A stretch of DNA of 64,000 nt from CAUTYU01 sp963545205 (GTDB lineage: Bacteria; Desulfobacterota; Desulfovibrionia; Desulfovibrionales; Desulfomicrobiaceae): contig CAUUHW010000001.1 in NCBI GenBank assembly GCA_963545205.1, positions 1 through 64,000 of the forward strand, given 5' to 3'. Within the stretch, counting starts at the first letter, position 1; every line of letters starts with the position of its first letter. The notes under the pieces are model-generated. The model had not been told where the DNA came from. It did no database searches and saw only the letters and a program-made list of their open reading frames with translations. A program made the position numbers and the translations under genes. This document shows positions 1 through 8,470 of this stretch, one piece after another.

Positions 1-13
1 CGGTTCCTTTTAT

Positions 14-43
14 AAAAAAGACCATCTCAGATGGTCTTTTTTT
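14..43 (-). terminator. Bidirectional intrinsic terminator after the aro genes
   Basis: A perfect 7-bp stem GACCATC/GATGGTC with a 3-nt loop is flanked by an A-run on one side and a T-run on the other, so it can stop transcripts on both strands. It lies about 90 nt past the aroA stop on the minus strand and would end that operon. Confidence 0.85.
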
Positions 44-133
44 ATGACCAAATTCAATGAGATACTCACACCGACCTTGTTGAGCCGGCTGTTTCTTTTT
101 TTCAGCGGGTATTTTTGAAAAAGAAAAAATAAC

Positions 134-1423
134 TTATTGGCAGTATGTGGTGTTTCTGCTGCCATATTTTTCCCATTCCTGCCAAAATCCGGGAAAAGAT
201 TTTTTGACGCACTCTGGATTGTCAAGGCAAATATTACACCCCACAAGTGTCAGCAAAATCATGCTCATGGCGATACGGTGATCGTTTTGGGTGAGGATAT
301 GAACAGGTCCTTGCCTGAACTGAAAACATGGTTCAATTGTCAGGGCATTTTCTTCTGTTTCGACTTTGACTCCTGCTGCACAAAGGGCATCGGCCACGCT
401 CGCGATGCGGTCACTTTCCTTGTGGCGCAGGTGAGAAATATTTTTGAGTTTGCTTTTTGTTTTTGCGCACGCTGCGGCTACAGCCAGAGCAGGAACCAAA
501 TCTGGCGAGTTGCTCATGTCCGCTTCAATGCCAACAAGTTCGGACGGAAAAAAAATCATTTTCGTTGCATTGATTTCTATTTTCGCGCCCATTTGTTTGA
601 GCAGAGGCACAATCGCCGCATCCGCCTGTAATGATTTCTGGCGCAATCCGCGCAGACAAAGCGGTTCTTTCCCGATTGCCGCGGCCACACAAAAAAAAGC
701 AGCGGCACTCCAGTCGTTTTCCATGTCATACTGGCATGGACTGTAGGACGCAGGACGTATAACCAGGGCGCGCGGTAAAGGGAAAGGCGCTGTGACCGGG
801 GCCGGATAAATTTTTTGAACAGGCACTCCAAAATCCGCCATTACCGCCAGCGTCAGTTCAACATACGGCCACGATACAGAAAAATTATCTATCTGTATGG
901 TCGTGTCACTGTTGGCCAGGGCCGAGGCCATGAGCAGGCCGGAAAGAAACTGGCTGCTTTTATCTGTACGCACAAAGATTTTTCCCCCGCAAAGACCGGA
1001 AGATCTGATTCGGCAAGGCAGGTGCCCCGGCTGCCTCAGCCAGTGAACCTCAATGTGTTGATAGCTGAGGGCTTCTGCCATATCTGCAAATGGTCGCCCA
1101 CGCATTTGCGTGCTGCCGTCCAGCACAGCTCCATTCAAAGCCGCGCAAACAGCCCCCAGTAGCCTGGCAGTTGTACCGGAATCGCCGACATGAAGGAGAG
1201 GAAGTTGATTTGCAGGCGGCAAACAGGTCTTCCGTCCCGTGACCCACACATCTTTTCCTGAGTCTGTGAAAACAGCCCCCAATGTTTCAAGGCATTGGCG
1301 GGTGTGACGGGTGTCATCACAATCAAGGACATTCCCCAGTCTGGACGTTCCGTTGGCCAGAGCAGCGGCGATCATTGCCCGGTGGGTGAGAGATTTGGAA
1401 GCGGGAATATTAACAAAAATCAT
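134..1423 (-). CDS. aroA: 3-phosphoshikimate 1-carboxyvinyltransferase (EPSP synthase)
   Basis: Transfers enolpyruvate from PEP to shikimate-3-phosphate, the sixth step of the shikimate pathway, in the cytoplasm. The 429-residue product carries the N-terminal PASKSLTHRA substrate loop, a DSGTTARLL segment equivalent to the family's NAGTAxR, the LRHKESDRIA motif and a late NDHRIAMS motif, so both lobes look complete. I chose the ATG at 1423, which starts MIFVNIPASKS; the frame stays open further upstream, but that stretch lies inside the chorismate mutase gene and does not resemble the family. The start overlaps the end of the mutase gene by 14 nt, consistent with translational coupling in one operon. 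Confidence 0.93.
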   Translation of the reverse strand: MIFVNIPASKSLTHRAMIAAALANGTSRLGNVLDCDDTRHTRQCLETLGAVFTDSGKDVWVTGRKTCLPPANQLPLLHVGDSGTTARLLGAVCAALNGAVLDGSTQMRGRPFADMAEALSYQHIEVHWLRQPGHLPCRIRSSGLCGGKIFVRTDKSSQFLSGLLMASALANSDTTIQIDNFSVSWPYVELTLAVMADFGVPVQKIYPAPVTAPFPLPRALVIRPASYSPCQYDMENDWSAAAFFCVAAAIGKEPLCLRGLRQKSLQADAAIVPLLKQMGAKIEINATKMIFFPSELVGIEADMSNSPDLVPALAVAAACAKTKSKLKNISHLRHKESDRIASVADALCAAGVKVETEENALTIEPCFQFRQGPVHILTQNDHRIAMSMILLTLVGCNICLDNPECVKKSFPGFWQEWEKYGSRNTTYCQ

Positions 1424-1682
1424 TGTCAGCCTGGAGAGCCCGCGAGGTCCGCAGGATTTCCTCATAAATAGCCAGTAACGCCTTTTGGGGAAGTGGGCCT
1501 TTTTGTTGCGTGATCTTTTCAAGCAATAATCTTTCCCGTTCAGGCTGATGTACAGGTGTCTGGCCTGCCTTGGCCCTGCCTGCGGCAATGCTTAATGCCG
1601 CCCGCTTGTGCAGGAGGCTGACCAGCTGCTCGTCGAGAGCATCCAGTTGAGCGCGAATATCGGTCAAGAGTGGAGAGGGCAT
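1410..1682 (-). CDS. Chorismate mutase, AroQ class, stand-alone
   Basis: A 90-residue all-helical protein matching the AroQ chorismate mutase domain, which rearranges chorismate to prephenate for Phe and Tyr synthesis. The start DIRAQLDALDEQLVSLLHKRAALS gives helix 1 with its conserved Arg/Asp pattern, and PERERLLLEK sits at the expected substrate-facing position. The gene ends after the mutase domain: there is no prephenate dehydratase or ACT domain, unlike the fused PheA enzymes common in bacteria. The start overlaps the DHQ synthase stop (TAATG) and the end overlaps aroA, so the three genes form a tight operon. Identification is good; whether a separate dehydratase exists elsewhere is unknown. 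Confidence 0.85.
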   Translation of the reverse strand: MPSPLLTDIRAQLDALDEQLVSLLHKRAALSIAAGRAKAGQTPVHQPERERLLLEKITQQKGPLPQKALLAIYEEILRTSRALQADNDFC

Positions 1683-2656
1683 TATTGTTCTCTGATTGTT
1701 TCTTCAACAGCTATGCCAAAATGACGGCCGGGTATGTCCAGACAGCATAAAACGGTATCGCCGGGCCTGATATGGGTTACGCTCACGGAAGTTCCGTCAG
1801 GGCATACCAGACGCACGGTTTCAGCATTTTGCAGAAAAATCTGGCCTTCCACCCCCTGACATTCGGCCCGAATGAGAATCATGGGGCGGATTTCTGTTTT
1901 GTTTCGACCAACCACTGCCACACGACATGAACCGTTTGCCGCAACCAAAAGCACTTCCGAGCCGGCCCGCAGTTCTTCCAGGTAGGCTGTTGTATTATGC
2001 GGCAGCCTGACATAGGCGTGTACTCCGCCAGCGTTTATCCGAAAAGGCCGGGGGGCGACATAGACATTGTGCTGAGTCTCTCCCTGCACCAGAAAGGTAC
2101 ACGCACTCGTATTGCCAACTAAAAGTCCCTCGCCAGCATGCAGCAGGCTCAAAGTATCCACACAGACTCTGTCGCCGGAACCAACCGGCTGCACATCAAC
2201 AACCGTTGCCGGCTGCAAATGAATGTTTTGAGGAGCAAGGCACACCGTAAGAATTTTTCTGATTTCCTCAACCGCTTCCGGTAAAAGAACAATGGTTGTA
2301 ACACCTCTTTCCATGATACCGGCGGCGAGCCTGGCTTCTTCCAGATTGGCAACTTCCAGACCAAGGCCTTGTACCTGAGCCAGAATATTTTCTACAGGAA
2401 TGATTTCCCAGCCCCGGCGCAGAATGACTTTTTGTCCGGCTGCCAAAAGAGACACAACCTCGTTTTCGTCCTGTTTCTCTTTCAGCTGAAAAAAGATTGT
2501 TTCCTCAGTGGAGACGACCTGAAAACGGCCAAGGGCGGCGGCTTTCTCAAGATTTTCAGGACTGGTGAGGATACCGTCAATTCCGGCCTCCAGTGCGCGG
2601 GTTACTTCTTCCTTTTTGAACGGCAGAGCGGCAAATAAAAAATGTTTTTTGGTCAT
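1682..2656 (-). CDS. 3-dehydroquinate synthase II (archaeal-type)
   Basis: The 324-residue protein resembles the archaeal/Desulfovibrio 3-dehydroquinate synthase II family, which makes 3-dehydroquinate by NAD-dependent deamination and cyclisation of 2-amino-3,7-dideoxy-D-threo-hept-6-ulosonate rather than from DAHP. The recognisable core is the middle and C-terminal part: VGSGDRVCVDTLSLLHAGEGLLVGN, then RPFRINAGGVHAYV and the late HIRPGDTVL. The partner aldolase that makes the substrate is not next to it in this window. It heads the DHQ synthase-chorismate mutase-aroA operon, which agrees with the role. This alternative aromatic route is known in Desulfovibrio and supports the taxonomic guess. 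Confidence 0.88.
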   Translation of the reverse strand: MTKKHFLFAALPFKKEEVTRALEAGIDGILTSPENLEKAAALGRFQVVSTEETIFFQLKEKQDENEVVSLLAAGQKVILRRGWEIIPVENILAQVQGLGLEVANLEEARLAAGIMERGVTTIVLLPEAVEEIRKILTVCLAPQNIHLQPATVVDVQPVGSGDRVCVDTLSLLHAGEGLLVGNTSACTFLVQGETQHNVYVAPRPFRINAGGVHAYVRLPHNTTAYLEELRAGSEVLLVAANGSCRVAVVGRNKTEIRPMILIRAECQGVEGQIFLQNAETVRLVCPDGTSVSVTHIRPGDTVLCCLDIPGRHFGIAVEETIREQ

Positions 2657-2714
2657 ACTGGCTGTTTTTTTGAAATTCCCATGTTCCCTTTTGGGGGAAC
2701 ACTGGATACTGGAA

Positions 2715-3278
2715 TTAGCCTAAAATTTTCAAAAATGCTGCCATCCAGGCGGGGTGAGCCGGCCAGGCTGGAGCGGTGACAAGATTGCCGTCAACATGTG
2801 CTCCGGCAAGATCAATGTCCATAAAAGTTCCGCCGCAGGCCGTAATCTCAGGAGCAACAGCCGGATAAGCAGAACATTTTTTTCCTGCAAGTACACCTGC
2901 CGCGCCTAAAAGCTGAGGGCCATGACAGATCGCGGCTACCGGCTTTTTTTTCTCCATAAAATGTCTGACCATTTCAAGGACTTTGGCGTTCAGACGTAAA
3001 TATTCCGGGGCTCGCCCCCCGGGGATAACCAGCGCGTCAAAATTTTCCGCTTTAACAGTTTGAAAATCTCCATTCAGGGTAAAATTATGTCCTCTTTTTT
3101 CCGAGTAGGTTTGATCTCCCTCAAAATCATGAATGGCTGTACGAACAAAGTCCCCCACTTTTTTTTCAGGACAGACAGCAACCACATTATGTCCAACCAT
3201 CTGCAAAGCCTGAAAAGGTACCATTGCTTCATAATCTTCAACATAGTCTCCAACAAGCATTAAAATATTCTTTTCCAT
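2715..3278 (-). CDS. DJ-1/PfpI family protein
   Basis: A 187-residue protein of the DJ-1/ThiJ/PfpI superfamily, whose members include glyoxalases, deglycases, chaperones and peptidases. The nucleophile elbow AICHGPQLLGAAGVLAGK contains the conserved cysteine followed by histidine, and FDALVIPGGRAPEYLR supplies the usual glycine-rich loop. The start at 3278 follows a G-rich ribosome-binding stretch, and family length fits; the longer open frame upstream crosses a terminator hairpin and is not coding. It may be transcribed with the aro genes 58 nt downstream, though no functional link is apparent. The exact reaction cannot be told from sequence. Confidence 0.85.
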   Translation of the reverse strand: MEKNILMLVGDYVEDYEAMVPFQALQMVGHNVVAVCPEKKVGDFVRTAIHDFEGDQTYSEKRGHNFTLNGDFQTVKAENFDALVIPGGRAPEYLRLNAKVLEMVRHFMEKKKPVAAICHGPQLLGAAGVLAGKKCSAYPAVAPEITACGGTFMDIDLAGAHVDGNLVTAPAWPAHPAWMAAFLKILG

Positions 3279-3419
3279 TTCGCCCCCCCCTTTGTTAAAA
3301 GAAATGTCCAGGAAGAATTTCCTGAACCTGAGTAACACGTTAACAAAACTGATGAATAAAACAAGTTTTTTCCCAATAACACGTTTTTTGTGGGGGCAGG
3401 GGGGGATAAAAAAATAACA

Positions 3420-3450
3420 AAAAAAACCGATTGGGGGATCGGTCTTTTTT
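3420..3450 (-). terminator. Intrinsic terminator between the 3517 gene and the PfpI gene
   Basis: The stem ACCGAT/ATCGGT with a G-rich loop is flanked by an A-run on the left and a T-run on the right, so it can act on both strands. It probably ends the minus-strand unit that includes the glycosyltransferase. Confidence 0.7.
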
Positions 3451-3516
3451 GTGTTTTGCCGCTGTTGCGCAGTTCCAAGGTTTTTCATGCGCTTCAGTCG
3501 GCTCATTGCTTTCTTG

Positions 3517-3858
3517 TCAGGCCCGGGTACTGAATGTTCCACGAAAAGGAGTGATGACCGCTGTATTGTGATAGCCGGGAAGCTGTTGCCTTTCGCGCTG
3601 AATAGTTATCAATTCATTCCTGAGCAGACCGTGCAGCCGTTTAGCCTCTTGAGACAGCGTTCCCTGAATCGCTTGCAGGCGGTGCAGTTTTTTTTTTATT
3701 CCTGTTACAGGGGAAAGCTCTTCCTTTTCAAGTCGGGAAAAAATTTCTTTTCTTTTTTCCGCGAGCTTGAACGCATGGTCATATTTTTCTTCCTGCAGGA
3801 AGAGAATTTCTTTTTCGGCCAGGGATTCTGCCATTGATAAGGCTTGCTCTGTTTCCAT
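3517..3858 (-). CDS. Small helical protein of unknown function
   Basis: A 113-residue, strongly charged and almost entirely helical protein, beginning METEQALSMAESLAEKEILFLQEEKY, with heptad-like Leu/Lys/Glu spacing. Its size and helical make-up recall flagellar export chaperones such as FliT or FlgN, but I see no diagnostic motif, so this is only a possibility. The start at 3858 is preceded by an AGGAA ribosome-binding site; the open frame extends 19 codons further upstream without a better start. It follows the 3922 gene closely and ends at a terminator, so it is the last gene of its operon. Confidence 0.6.
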   Translation of the reverse strand: METEQALSMAESLAEKEILFLQEEKYDHAFKLAEKRKEIFSRLEKEELSPVTGIKKKLHRLQAIQGTLSQEAKRLHGLLRNELITIQRERQQLPGYHNTAVITPFRGTFSTRA

Positions 3859-3921
3859 GCTGAATTTCCTTTTTTGCAGATAATACACAGCTGCTTTGAA
3901 AAAATATTTTAACAAACTGGG

Positions 3922-4503
3922 TTAGTTGGTCATGTTGTCAATGAAATTTTTCCATTCCTGCATAATGGGATTGAATTCATATTCCAGCAGATCAGCCATT
4001 AAAATCCAGTCCTGATTTTCCTGTACCTCAATGATTTCACCCAGCAGGCTGGAAAATTTTTCCAGAACAAGGCTGCCGTCCTGCCCAAAGGCAATGTTTT
4101 TATGATCATGCAGCAGGCTGATCATGGCCAGGAAGTTGCGGACAACTTCAAGCAGGTCATGGTACATTTCAAGAGCGTCACCATCATCTGCCTGACGAAA
4201 GAGTTCCGCAATACGCTGACTGCTTTTTTCCATCAGGGTCGCGACTTTGTTCAGTTCTCCAAGAATGTCCTGTATCATTGTTTTCTGAGGCACACTGATG
4301 ATTTCTACCTTGTCAACGGAATCCATTTCAATGTCTTCTGCCTGATGTGGATATATCTCGGAGAAATGTTCATTGTTGACAAGGACATCTGTGACAATCC
4401 GTTCATTCAGTCCCTCAAATTTCATTGCTTCGTCCAGCAGATTTTCAAGGTTTTCAAAATCGTTAAACTGAATTTTTTGTTCGTGACCATCAATAATAAG
4501 CAT
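3922..4503 (-). CDS. Conserved-looking acidic helical protein, function unknown
   Basis: A 193-residue protein starting MLIIDGHEQKIQFNDFENL. The first 85 residues look alpha/beta with a short beta-hairpin start; the rest is helical and acidic, ending DNMTN. The start at 4503 has a strong AAAAAGGAG site. No family is recognised and there is no signal peptide or membrane segment, so the protein is probably cytoplasmic. It lies between the glycosyltransferase and the 113-residue helical protein on the same strand, with 63 nt to the next gene. A flagellar or pilus-related role is conceivable from the neighbouring ATPase but is not shown. Confidence 0.6.
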   Translation of the reverse strand: MLIIDGHEQKIQFNDFENLENLLDEAMKFEGLNERIVTDVLVNNEHFSEIYPHQAEDIEMDSVDKVEIISVPQKTMIQDILGELNKVATLMEKSSQRIAELFRQADDGDALEMYHDLLEVVRNFLAMISLLHDHKNIAFGQDGSLVLEKFSSLLGEIIEVQENQDWILMADLLEYEFNPIMQEWKNFIDNMTN

Positions 4504-4590
4504 AGCTTTCTCCTTTTTGGGTATTCGTTGAAAAAAGGAAAGCAAAAAGCGTGCCGTTTATCTTGAAAGAGGAAAAAGGGAAGAATCTGA

Positions 4591-6129
4591 TCAGGAAAAA
4601 AGCGCCTGGAGCGATGTAACCAGGCGAAGGTAGCGGGCAGTCAGTTCTTTGAGAGGAGGAAGATCCGGGTGCTGCTGACTGTGGCAGTTCCACAGGTAAC
4701 CGAGAACGCCGAAAAATTCATCTTTGTCCCAGTAAGCGTGGATACGTTTCCAGCTTTTCATGACCTTTTCCAGAAAGATTTTTTCCGGCCTGCTGATTGC
4801 CATGTCAAGTTGCTGGAGAAGCAGGGAGAGCAGGTTGTGGGATATCTCAAGGCGTGAACGGATCGCCTCGCCTGTTTGCCCCTGAGGAAGAGCCAGGGAA
4901 GAGAGGTGGGGAGCTTCGTGGTTGTCAATAAGATGGCAATAGGCCTGGCGCTGGATACGTAACCAGCGCACCCTGTCGCTTGCTTCGTGCCCGGTATGAG
5001 AAACAAGATTGATCCAGCCGTGTTGCAGCCGGCTTTCCCAGATTCTCGCGCCTGTTTCTCCTGCCAGATTTATCTGTTCTCCGTATTGCCATTTGAGAAT
5101 ACAATGAAAAACTGTTTGGGGAGTAATGAGCTGTCGACAGATGTTATTTTTTTGACACTGAGTGGAAAAGCCGCATGGGTGGCATGCGATGTCTGGTTCC
5201 AGGCAGAAACTTTTTTCCTGATACGGGCCTGTATCCCAGGGTTGGGCTGTTGCCAGAAACAGGGCAAGCACCGGAACGCCAAGACCGGCAGCCAGATGCA
5301 TGGTGCCGGTATCGTTTGTGACCAGAAAACGGCATTGCCTGAGAATTGCCCCAAGTTGAGTCAGGCTGGTCTGTCCGCAAAGATCAAGAGCAGGGCATTG
5401 GGTGGCTTGTTTGTATTTTTCCGCCAGTTTTTTTTCTGACCCGCTTCCAATAAGAACAGGGCAGAGTTGTTTTTGGCGCCACAGGAGCGCGCCAAGGGTG
5501 GCAAAAAAAGCTGTGGGCCAGCGTCTGATTTCGTTGCTCGCGCCAAGCTGAAAGGCGACAAGACCTTGAGCTTCGGGGATTTGTTGCTGCTGATTTTGCG
5601 CCCAGCTTTGCGCCTGTTGGTCTGGCAGAGCCAAACTGAATGTTTGTATCGGGGCTGTTTCTGCAACCCGCGCAAAAACATCCATGAGGTTGAGAGGGCT
5701 TGAACCCCGGCAAGCAGAAGCAGCCTGAAGATAAACTGTCCAGTCATTTGAATAGAGACTGAACCCATAACCGTCTAGAGTAAATCCTTTTGCTTCGGTC
5801 TGGTCGCCAAGAAATCCGGTCAGCAGGCGGCTGGCCAGTGAAGGTGTCAGGTTGATTATCAGGTCATCTTTTTTGAGCGGCCTGATTGTGGATTTCCAGG
5901 TATACAGGCTGGTAACAGCCTGAGGCCATTGTTTTTCGGTCAGAGCCCGTAGAGACGCTCCGGGTAGAGGGTGGACAGCATTGAGGTCACGGAGCAAAGA
6001 GGTGGCCGCGCAAAAATTTTCCAGACAGACAAGTTCAACAGCAAACCCTCTGCCGGCCAAAGCGGAAATGACCGGTTGGGTCTGGAGCAGATCTCCCAGA
6101 CGGGTCAGGTTAAGAAGCAAAACTCGCAT
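4591..6129 (-). CDS. Family 9 glycosyltransferase (heptosyltransferase-like) with C-terminal extension
   Basis: A 512-residue protein whose first ~345 residues match glycosyltransferase family 9, the ADP-heptose:LPS heptosyltransferases. It starts MRVLLLNLTRLGDLLQTQPV, the typical N-terminal Rossmann strand, and contains QLGASNEIRRWP and the sugar-nucleotide signature NDTGTMHLAAGLGVPVLALF followed by a Pro/Asp-rich TGPY loop. A cysteine cluster (CHPCGFSTQC) follows, as in many heptosyltransferases. The last ~150 residues are an extra helical region not found in WaaC/WaaF. No LPS genes are adjacent, so the acceptor is unknown. It is 11 nt from the ATPase gene upstream and probably cotranscribed. 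Confidence 0.82.
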   Translation of the reverse strand: MRVLLLNLTRLGDLLQTQPVISALAGRGFAVELVCLENFCAATSLLRDLNAVHPLPGASLRALTEKQWPQAVTSLYTWKSTIRPLKKDDLIINLTPSLASRLLTGFLGDQTEAKGFTLDGYGFSLYSNDWTVYLQAASACRGSSPLNLMDVFARVAETAPIQTFSLALPDQQAQSWAQNQQQQIPEAQGLVAFQLGASNEIRRWPTAFFATLGALLWRQKQLCPVLIGSGSEKKLAEKYKQATQCPALDLCGQTSLTQLGAILRQCRFLVTNDTGTMHLAAGLGVPVLALFLATAQPWDTGPYQEKSFCLEPDIACHPCGFSTQCQKNNICRQLITPQTVFHCILKWQYGEQINLAGETGARIWESRLQHGWINLVSHTGHEASDRVRWLRIQRQAYCHLIDNHEAPHLSSLALPQGQTGEAIRSRLEISHNLLSLLLQQLDMAISRPEKIFLEKVMKSWKRIHAYWDKDEFFGVLGYLWNCHSQQHPDLPPLKELTARYLRLVTSLQALFS

Positions 6130-6140
6130 ATCGGGCGCCT

Positions 6141-7364
6141 TTATACCGGAAATGTCTGGCCCGTTATCTTGCGTACCTGAGCCAGATCTGTTTTTCCCTG
6201 TAATACCTTGAGGATACCGTCTTGTTTCATTGTCAGCAGACCTCGTTGCTGAATACTGGTTTGAATTTCATCCGTAGAGGGGCGTCCTTTGATAATTTTT
6301 TTGAGTTCGGTCGTATTGGTAAGCAGTTCGTGGATACCTGTCCGCCCTGAGTAGCCTTGTATGCATTTGGAGCAGCCAACAGCCTTGTATAATTGGAAAG
6401 GCATCAGGGACTGCTCGCGAGCGACAGTAAAAAATGTTTCTCCAAATTCTTCTGCCAGTTCATGTAATTCTGCTTCGTCCGGTGTGTAGGCAGCCCTGCA
6501 ATGCTGACACAGGGTTTTTATCAGTCGCTGGGCAAGAATACAAATCAGGGAATCCGCGAAATTGAACGGGTCTATACCCATATCAAGCAGGCGGATAATT
6601 GTTTCAGCCGCTGAACCGGTATGCAGGGTTGAAAGAACAAGGTGCCCGGTTAAAGAGGCCTCAATGGCAATGTGGGTTGTTTCCCTGTCGCGCATTTCTC
6701 CAACCATGATTACGTCAGGGTCGGCCCGCAAAAAAGCACGCAGGGCCGCTGGAAAATTCAGGCCGATTTTTGAATTGGTCTGCACCTGGCGCAGGCCGGT
6801 CTGGGTGATTTCAACAGGGTCTTCCACTGTCCAGATTTTACGGGCGGGCGTATTGATCGTTCGCAGACCGGAATGCAGGGTGGTTGTTTTTCCTGAACCT
6901 GTTGGGCCAACAACAAGGATCAGGCCGTGCGGCCGATTGAGCATGACGGAGAAAGTAAAGAGATTGCTGGCGGAAAGACCCAACTGGTCAAGAGTAAATG
7001 TGCGGGCGGAAGAAAGCAACCGTAAGACAACATCTTCCTGTTCATCAATAGTTGGCACAATGGCCACACGGTATTCTGCTGTTTTTTCGTTGTCGTTCAG
7101 ACTGATGACAATCTTGCCGTCTTGCGGCAGCCGGTGTTCGGCAATATCCAGATTGGCCATAATCTTTATACGGGAAATAAAGGGCCTGACGGTCTCAAGT
7201 GGCAGTTGCCCGTACTCATAGCAGGTTCCGTCAACTCGCAGGCGTATCTTGCAAATATTGTGGCGGGTATCCGGTTCAATATGGATATCCGAGGCCCTTT
7301 GCCGCCAAGCATCAAGAAGCAGGGTATTGACTAACTGAACGGTTTCGCTTGCTCTTTCGTCCAT
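6141..7364 (-). CDS. GspE/PilB-type secretion or pilus ATPase, short form
   Basis: A 407-residue member of the type II secretion/type IV pilus assembly ATPases. It holds a Walker A motif GPTGSGKTTT, the RADPDVIMVGEMRD Walker B/Asp box, the TLHTGSAAETIIRLL His box and the tetracysteine zinc element (LCQHC and GCSKC). It starts at MDERASETVQLVNTLLLDAWRQRASDIHIEP, directly at the N2 domain, so it lacks the ~150-residue N1 domain that usually contacts the inner-membrane platform. No other secretin or pilin gene is nearby. It may serve a system encoded elsewhere; the missing N1 domain could alter its partner. Confidence 0.85.
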   Translation of the reverse strand: MDERASETVQLVNTLLLDAWRQRASDIHIEPDTRHNICKIRLRVDGTCYEYGQLPLETVRPFISRIKIMANLDIAEHRLPQDGKIVISLNDNEKTAEYRVAIVPTIDEQEDVVLRLLSSARTFTLDQLGLSASNLFTFSVMLNRPHGLILVVGPTGSGKTTTLHSGLRTINTPARKIWTVEDPVEITQTGLRQVQTNSKIGLNFPAALRAFLRADPDVIMVGEMRDRETTHIAIEASLTGHLVLSTLHTGSAAETIIRLLDMGIDPFNFADSLICILAQRLIKTLCQHCRAAYTPDEAELHELAEEFGETFFTVAREQSLMPFQLYKAVGCSKCIQGYSGRTGIHELLTNTTELKKIIKGRPSTDEIQTSIQQRGLLTMKQDGILKVLQGKTDLAQVRKITGQTFPV

Positions 7365-7380
7365 ATTTTTTCCCTTGCTG

Positions 7381-7412
7381 AAAAAAATGCCGACTGGTTT
7401 TACGCAGTCGGC
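7381..7412 (-). terminator. Terminator directly after ilvC
   Basis: An 8-bp stem GCCGACTG/CAGTCGGC with an 8-nt loop is followed, on the minus strand, by T and then seven T/A-run bases, starting 7 nt beyond the ilvC stop. Confidence 0.85.
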
Positions 7413-7419
7413 GTCTTTT

Positions 7420-8412
7420 TTATTTCTTCTGCAGCCAGGGCATCATGGAACGGAGCTGGTCTCCGATTTTTTCCAGTTCCTGTTCGTGGGAAATACGCCG
7501 CATTGCTTTGAATGACGGACAGTTTGCCGAATTTTCAAGAATCCATTGTTTGGCAAAGGTACCGTTTTGGATTTCTGTGAGAATTTTTTTCATCTCCTGA
7601 CGGCTTTGTTCATTGATAACACGCGGGCCACGGGTATAATCTCCGTATTCTGCTGTATCGCTGATGGAATGGTGCATCTTTTTCAAGCCGCCTTCATAGA
7701 GCAGGTCAACGATGAGCTTGAGTTCATGCATGCATTCAAAATACGCGATTTCCGGCTGGTAGCCGGCGTCAACAAGGGTTTGAAAGCCGGCCTGGATAAG
7801 GGCTGTGGCTCCGCCGCATAAAACGGCCTGTTCGCCAAAGAGATCGGTCTCTGTTTCTTCCTGAAAAGAGGTCTGCAAAACGCCTGATCTGGTCGCGCCG
7901 ATGCCTTTGGCATAGGCCAGAGCCGTTTCAAGAGCCCGGCCACTGGCGTTTCGATGGACAGCAACCAGAGCCGGAACACCGCCGCCTTTTTCAAATTCAC
8001 GCCGGACAAGATGGCCTGGGCCTTTGGGGGCAATCATGACCACGTCAATATCCTGTGGCGGTTCAATCTGGCCGTAATGAATATTGAAGCCGTGTCCGAA
8101 AACAAGGGTTTTTCCCGCGCGCAGGTGGGCTTGGATTTCGTTTTCATAAACAGCCGGCTGATACTGGTCTTGTACGAGAATCTGGATAATATCGGCCTGT
8201 TTTGCCGCTTCGCTCGCTGAAACCGGCTCAAAGCCGTGTTCTTTGGCCAGCTGCCAGTTCGCACCGCCAGGACGCTGGCCAATAATAACGTTGATACCGG
8301 AGTCACGGAGATTTTGGGCGTGAGCGTGTCCCTGGCTGCCATAGCCGATGATGGCAACGGTTTTATCTTTTAAGGTGTTGAGGTTGGCGTCTTGATCGTA
8401 ATACACTTTCAT
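7420..8412 (-). CDS. ilvC: Ketol-acid reductoisomerase, class I
   Basis: Converts acetolactate or acetohydroxybutyrate to the dihydroxy acid in valine, leucine and isoleucine synthesis, using NADPH and Mg2+. The 330 residues match class I enzymes: a GYGSQGHAHAQNLRDSG dinucleotide-binding loop, the APKGPGHLVRREF segment, and the metal-binding DLFGEQAVLCGG and ECMHELKLIVDLLYEGG regions. The start MKVYYDQDANL is standard. It lies downstream of ilvB and ilvN on the same strand but is separated from them by a DNA methyltransferase gene. The terminator right after it marks an operon end. Confidence 0.97.
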   Translation of the reverse strand: MKVYYDQDANLNTLKDKTVAIIGYGSQGHAHAQNLRDSGINVIIGQRPGGANWQLAKEHGFEPVSASEAAKQADIIQILVQDQYQPAVYENEIQAHLRAGKTLVFGHGFNIHYGQIEPPQDIDVVMIAPKGPGHLVRREFEKGGGVPALVAVHRNASGRALETALAYAKGIGATRSGVLQTSFQEETETDLFGEQAVLCGGATALIQAGFQTLVDAGYQPEIAYFECMHELKLIVDLLYEGGLKKMHHSISDTAEYGDYTRGPRVINEQSRQEMKKILTEIQNGTFAKQWILENSANCPSFKAMRRISHEQELEKIGDQLRSMMPWLQKK

Positions 8413-8470
8413 TTTTTTCCTCTCTGTTTTTATATGTTAATATACGGGAAAATAAACACATTCGACGGCA

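Noticed and set aside
137..1162. Several plus-strand open frames of 65-164 codons opposite aroA
   Set aside because: They are antisense shadows of a gene with clear family motifs; none has a ribosome site or recognisable domain.
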